Position numbers and translations under genes: made by a program. 6,307 nt of DNA, from positions 1 through 6,307 of the forward strand of contig QGUS01000103.1 of the NCBI GenBank assembly GCA_003242515.1, read 5' to 3'. Shown piece after piece: positions 4,467 to 6,307 of this stretch; the stretch's first letter is position 1, and every line of letters starts with the position of its first letter. The notes under the pieces are model-generated. The model saw nothing but the letters and a program-made list of their open reading frames with translations. It was not told the DNA's origin and searched no databases. This stretch comes from Actinomycetota bacterium (GTDB lineage: Bacteria; Actinomycetota; Acidimicrobiia; Spongiisociales; ZC4RG35).

Positions 4467-6188
4467 TCAGCGGCCGAGCTGGCGTCCTGCCGTCACGAGC
4501 TCGGTGACTTTGGCGACGACCTGGTCGAGGCCGACCTCCTCGGTCTCCAGGCCGCGGCGGATGGTCAGCTCCACCTTGCCCTCGGCGACGCCCTTGGGCC
4601 CGACGGTGATCCGGAAGGGGATGCCGACCAGCTCGGCGTCGGCGAACTTCACGCCGGGTCGCTCTTCGCGGTCGTCGATGATCACGTCGACGCCGTTGGC
4701 GAGGAGCCCGGAGTAGAGCCGCTCCCCCGCCTCCTTCACGGCGGGGTCGTCCGGTCGCACCAGGGTGACCACGACCTCGTAGGGGGCGATGGTGGCTGGC
4801 CAGATGATCCCGGCGTCGTCGTGGTTGGCCTCGACGACGGCGGCCATGTTGCGCTCCACGCCGATGCCGTAGGAGCCCATGACGATGGGGTGGCTGTCGC
4901 CGTGCTCGTCCTGGACGATGGCGCCGAACGCCTCGGAGTACTTGGTGCCGAGCTTGAAGATGTGGCCTACCTCGATGCCCTTCCAGAGGTCGAGGGCGGA
5001 GCCGCACTCGACGCAGCGGTCGCCGAGGGCGACGGTGCGCAGGTCGGCCCAGTCGCCGACGGGGATGTCCCGCTCCACCTCCACGCCCTTGTAGTGGAAG
5101 TCGTCCTCGTTGGCGCCGGTGGTCATGTTGCGGCGGCCCCGGAGGGCGTTGTCGGCGATGATCGGTGCGTGGGTGACGCCGACACCGCCCAGGCTGCCGG
5201 GGTCGGCGCCGAGGAGCTCACGGATCTCCTCGGGGTGGGCGGGCCGGACGTTGGTCGAGCCGGTGTGGTCGATCAGCTTCTGCTCGTGCAGCTCGTGGTC
5301 GCCGCGGAGCAGGATGAGGGTGGGCTGCCCGTCGACGACGTAGACGAGGGTCTTGATCTGCCGCTCGGGAGCGGCGACCTCCGGAAAGGCCTCGGCGAGG
5401 GCCTTGATGGTGCGGAGGCCGGGGGTCGGGAACTTCTCGATGGAGGTCGACTCGCCGTCCTCGATGGGGACGAGGGCGGATGTGGCCTTCTCGAGGTTGG
5501 CCCGGTAGCCGCAGCCGTCGCAGGTGACGATCCAGTCCTCGCCGGCCTCGGACCGCTGGATGAACTCGACTGACTCGGAGCCGCCCATGGTCCCGGAGGA
5601 GGCTTCGACGTCGACCGCGGACAGACCGAGACGGGCGAAGATCCGCTTGTAGGCCTCGCGGTGCTTCTCGAACGCCACGTCGAGGCCGGCCCAGTCGATG
5701 TCGAGGGAGTAGGAGTCCTTCATGGTGAACTCCCGCACCCGGAGGAGGCCGGCCTTGGGCCGGGGCTCGTCCCGGAACTTGATGTGCATCTGGTACCAGA
5801 TCTGCGGGAGGTCCCGGTAGGAGAAGATCTCGGTGGCGTGGAGTGCGAAGATCTCCTCCTCGGTCATCCCGAGGACCATGTCGGTGTCCTTGCGGTCCTT
5901 GAGCTTGAAGAGGTTGTCGCCCATCAGGTCGTAGCGGCCGGACTTGCGCCAGATGTCGGCCGGGTGGAGGGTGGGCAGGAGCATCTCCTGGGCACCGATG
6001 GCGTCCATCTCCTCGCGGATGATCCTCTCGACCTTGAGCCGGGTCCGCTGTCCGAGGGGCAGCATGGTGTAGGAGCCGGCGGCGATCTGACGGATGAACC
6101 CGGCGCGCACCAGCAGGCGGTGGCTGACCGCCTCGGCGTCAGCCGGAGCTTCTCTCAGTGTGGGGATATGGGCCTGTGACCAACGCAT
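4467..6188 (-). CDS. proS: Prolyl-tRNA synthetase, bacterial type with editing domain
   Basis: Charges tRNA-Pro with proline in the cytoplasm (class II aminoacyl-tRNA synthetase). The 573-residue product has the standard bacterial-type length. Motif 1 lies in about 45-75 (RIIREEMDAIGAQEMLLPTL). Motif 2 is at 138-161 (FRDE.RP..GLLR.REF.MKDSYS). The inserted editing domain that clears Ala-tRNA-Pro spans about 224-405 and keeps KTLVY at 279-283, with Lys279 matching the important E. coli lysine. Motif 3 is GSYGIGVERNMAAVVE at 438-453. The anticodon-binding domain is about 470-565 (DREERPGVKFADAELVGIP). CxxC pairs at 223/226 and 392/395 flank the editing domain and could bind a metal. The ATG at 6188 is chosen because MRWSQAHIPTLREAPADAEA is the usual family N-terminus. 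An in-frame GTG at 6224 would add 12 unfamiliar residues. Neither start has a good Shine-Dalgarno. It is the first gene of a proS-dehydrogenase unit. Confidence 0.96.
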   Translation of the reverse strand: MRWSQAHIPTLREAPADAEAVSHRLLVRAGFIRQIAAGSYTMLPLGQRTRLKVERIIREEMDAIGAQEMLLPTLHPADIWRKSGRYDLMGDNLFKLKDRKDTDMVLGMTEEEIFALHATEIFSYRDLPQIWYQMHIKFRDEPRPKAGLLRVREFTMKDSYSLDIDWAGLDVAFEKHREAYKRIFARLGLSAVDVEASSGTMGGSESVEFIQRSEAGEDWIVTCDGCGYRANLEKATSALVPIEDGESTSIEKFPTPGLRTIKALAEAFPEVAAPERQIKTLVYVVDGQPTLILLRGDHELHEQKLIDHTGSTNVRPAHPEEIRELLGADPGSLGGVGVTHAPIIADNALRGRRNMTTGANEDDFHYKGVEVERDIPVGDWADLRTVALGDRCVECGSALDLWKGIEVGHIFKLGTKYSEAFGAIVQDEHGDSHPIVMGSYGIGVERNMAAVVEANHDDAGIIWPATIAPYEVVVTLVRPDDPAVKEAGERLYSGLLANGVDVIIDDREERPGVKFADAELVGIPFRITVGPKGVAEGKVELTIRRGLETEEVGLDQVVAKVTELVTAGRQLGR

Positions 6189-6233
6189 GAAGGCCCCGGA
6201 GGGTAGTGGGGACGGGGCGGCCACCGTCCGGAG

Positions 6234-6239
6234 ATAATG
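6234..6239 (-). promoter_or_regulatory. Weak candidate -10 box of proS
   Basis: CATTAT on the minus strand matches TATAAT at four of six positions and is the only AT-rich patch upstream of proS. No -35 is visible. It lies 9 bases before the in-frame GTG at 6224 and 45 bases before the preferred ATG at 6188. Confidence 0.2.
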
Positions 6240-6258
6240 TCGCCGGCGATGCCGCGGG

Positions 6259-6282
6259 CCGGCCCCCTGTGGCCGGGTTTTT
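6259..6282 (+). terminator. Intrinsic terminator-like hairpin, plus-strand orientation
   Basis: CCGGCC (6259-6264) pairs with GGCCGG (6271-6276) around the loop CCCTGT, followed by GTTTTTG with five T residues at 6278-6282. Read on the plus strand this is a short but proper intrinsic terminator. No plus-strand gene lies upstream within 2.8 kb, so it would stop antisense transcription coming through proS. Confidence 0.4.
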
Positions 6283-6290
6283 GTGAAAGC

Positions 6291-6307
6291 CCCCCACCCC
6301 GGGGGTT
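6291..6307. terminator. GC hairpin at window edge, probable terminator (incomplete)
   Basis: CCCCC (6291-6295) can pair with GGGGG (6301-6305) around ACCCC. It is preceded by GTGAAAG and followed by TT at the last bases of the window. On the minus strand the hairpin is followed by GCTTTCACAAAAAC. The layout suggests a bidirectional terminator separating proS from the gene to the right. The flank needed to confirm it is missing. Confidence 0.4.

Noticed and set aside
4821..5573. 250-codon plus-strand open frame opposite proS
   Set aside because: Antisense shadow of the conserved ProRS catalytic and editing domains, with low-complexity composition.
6189..6307. T-box riboswitch upstream of proS
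   Set aside because: T-box leaders are known for some synthetase genes, but the conserved T-box sequence (AGGGTGGTACCGCG-like) is absent and the region upstream is too short and GC-only.

Overview
The window is GC-rich DNA with compact, tightly packed genes. It suits an actinobacterium. Three things point that way: a NusA that stops after its KH domains, a lipoprotein with Thr-rich linkers, and a possible leaderless-type promoter. An Acidimicrobiia-like lineage is my guess from overall style; nothing in the window fixes it.

Left third (1-2086, minus strand): a conserved translation/transcription operon read right to left. It runs rimP (ribosome maturation factor), nusA (transcription elongation factor) and infB (initiation factor IF-2, only its first 123 codons present). 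The genes are 3 and 7 bp apart. No ylxR-type gene lies between nusA and infB. A perfect TATAAT box lies upstream of rimP, and the roughly 75-nt leader between them can fold into a nested stem structure with a UUCG-capped hairpin.

Middle (1997-3428): a 337-bp divergent intergenic region, then a plus-strand gene for a secreted lipoprotein of unknown function. Its mature part is a tandem duplication of about 100 residues. Each copy has a Cys pair exactly 42 residues apart.

Right half (3425-6307, minus strand): proS (prolyl-tRNA synthetase) followed 4 bp later by a zinc-dependent alcohol dehydrogenase. The dehydrogenase ends tail-to-tail against the lipoprotein gene, with the two stop codons overlapping. 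Upstream of proS, at the window edge, lie two terminator-like hairpins.

RimP, NusA, IF-2 and ProRS are all gene-expression housekeeping proteins, and proS often lies near rimP-nusA-infB in bacteria. The lipoprotein and dehydrogenase look like accessory genes placed between these two conserved blocks. I see no mobile element, CRISPR array, rRNA or tRNA. I did not find a convincing new multi-gene system. The items most worth following are the rimP leader structure and the duplicated-domain lipoprotein.
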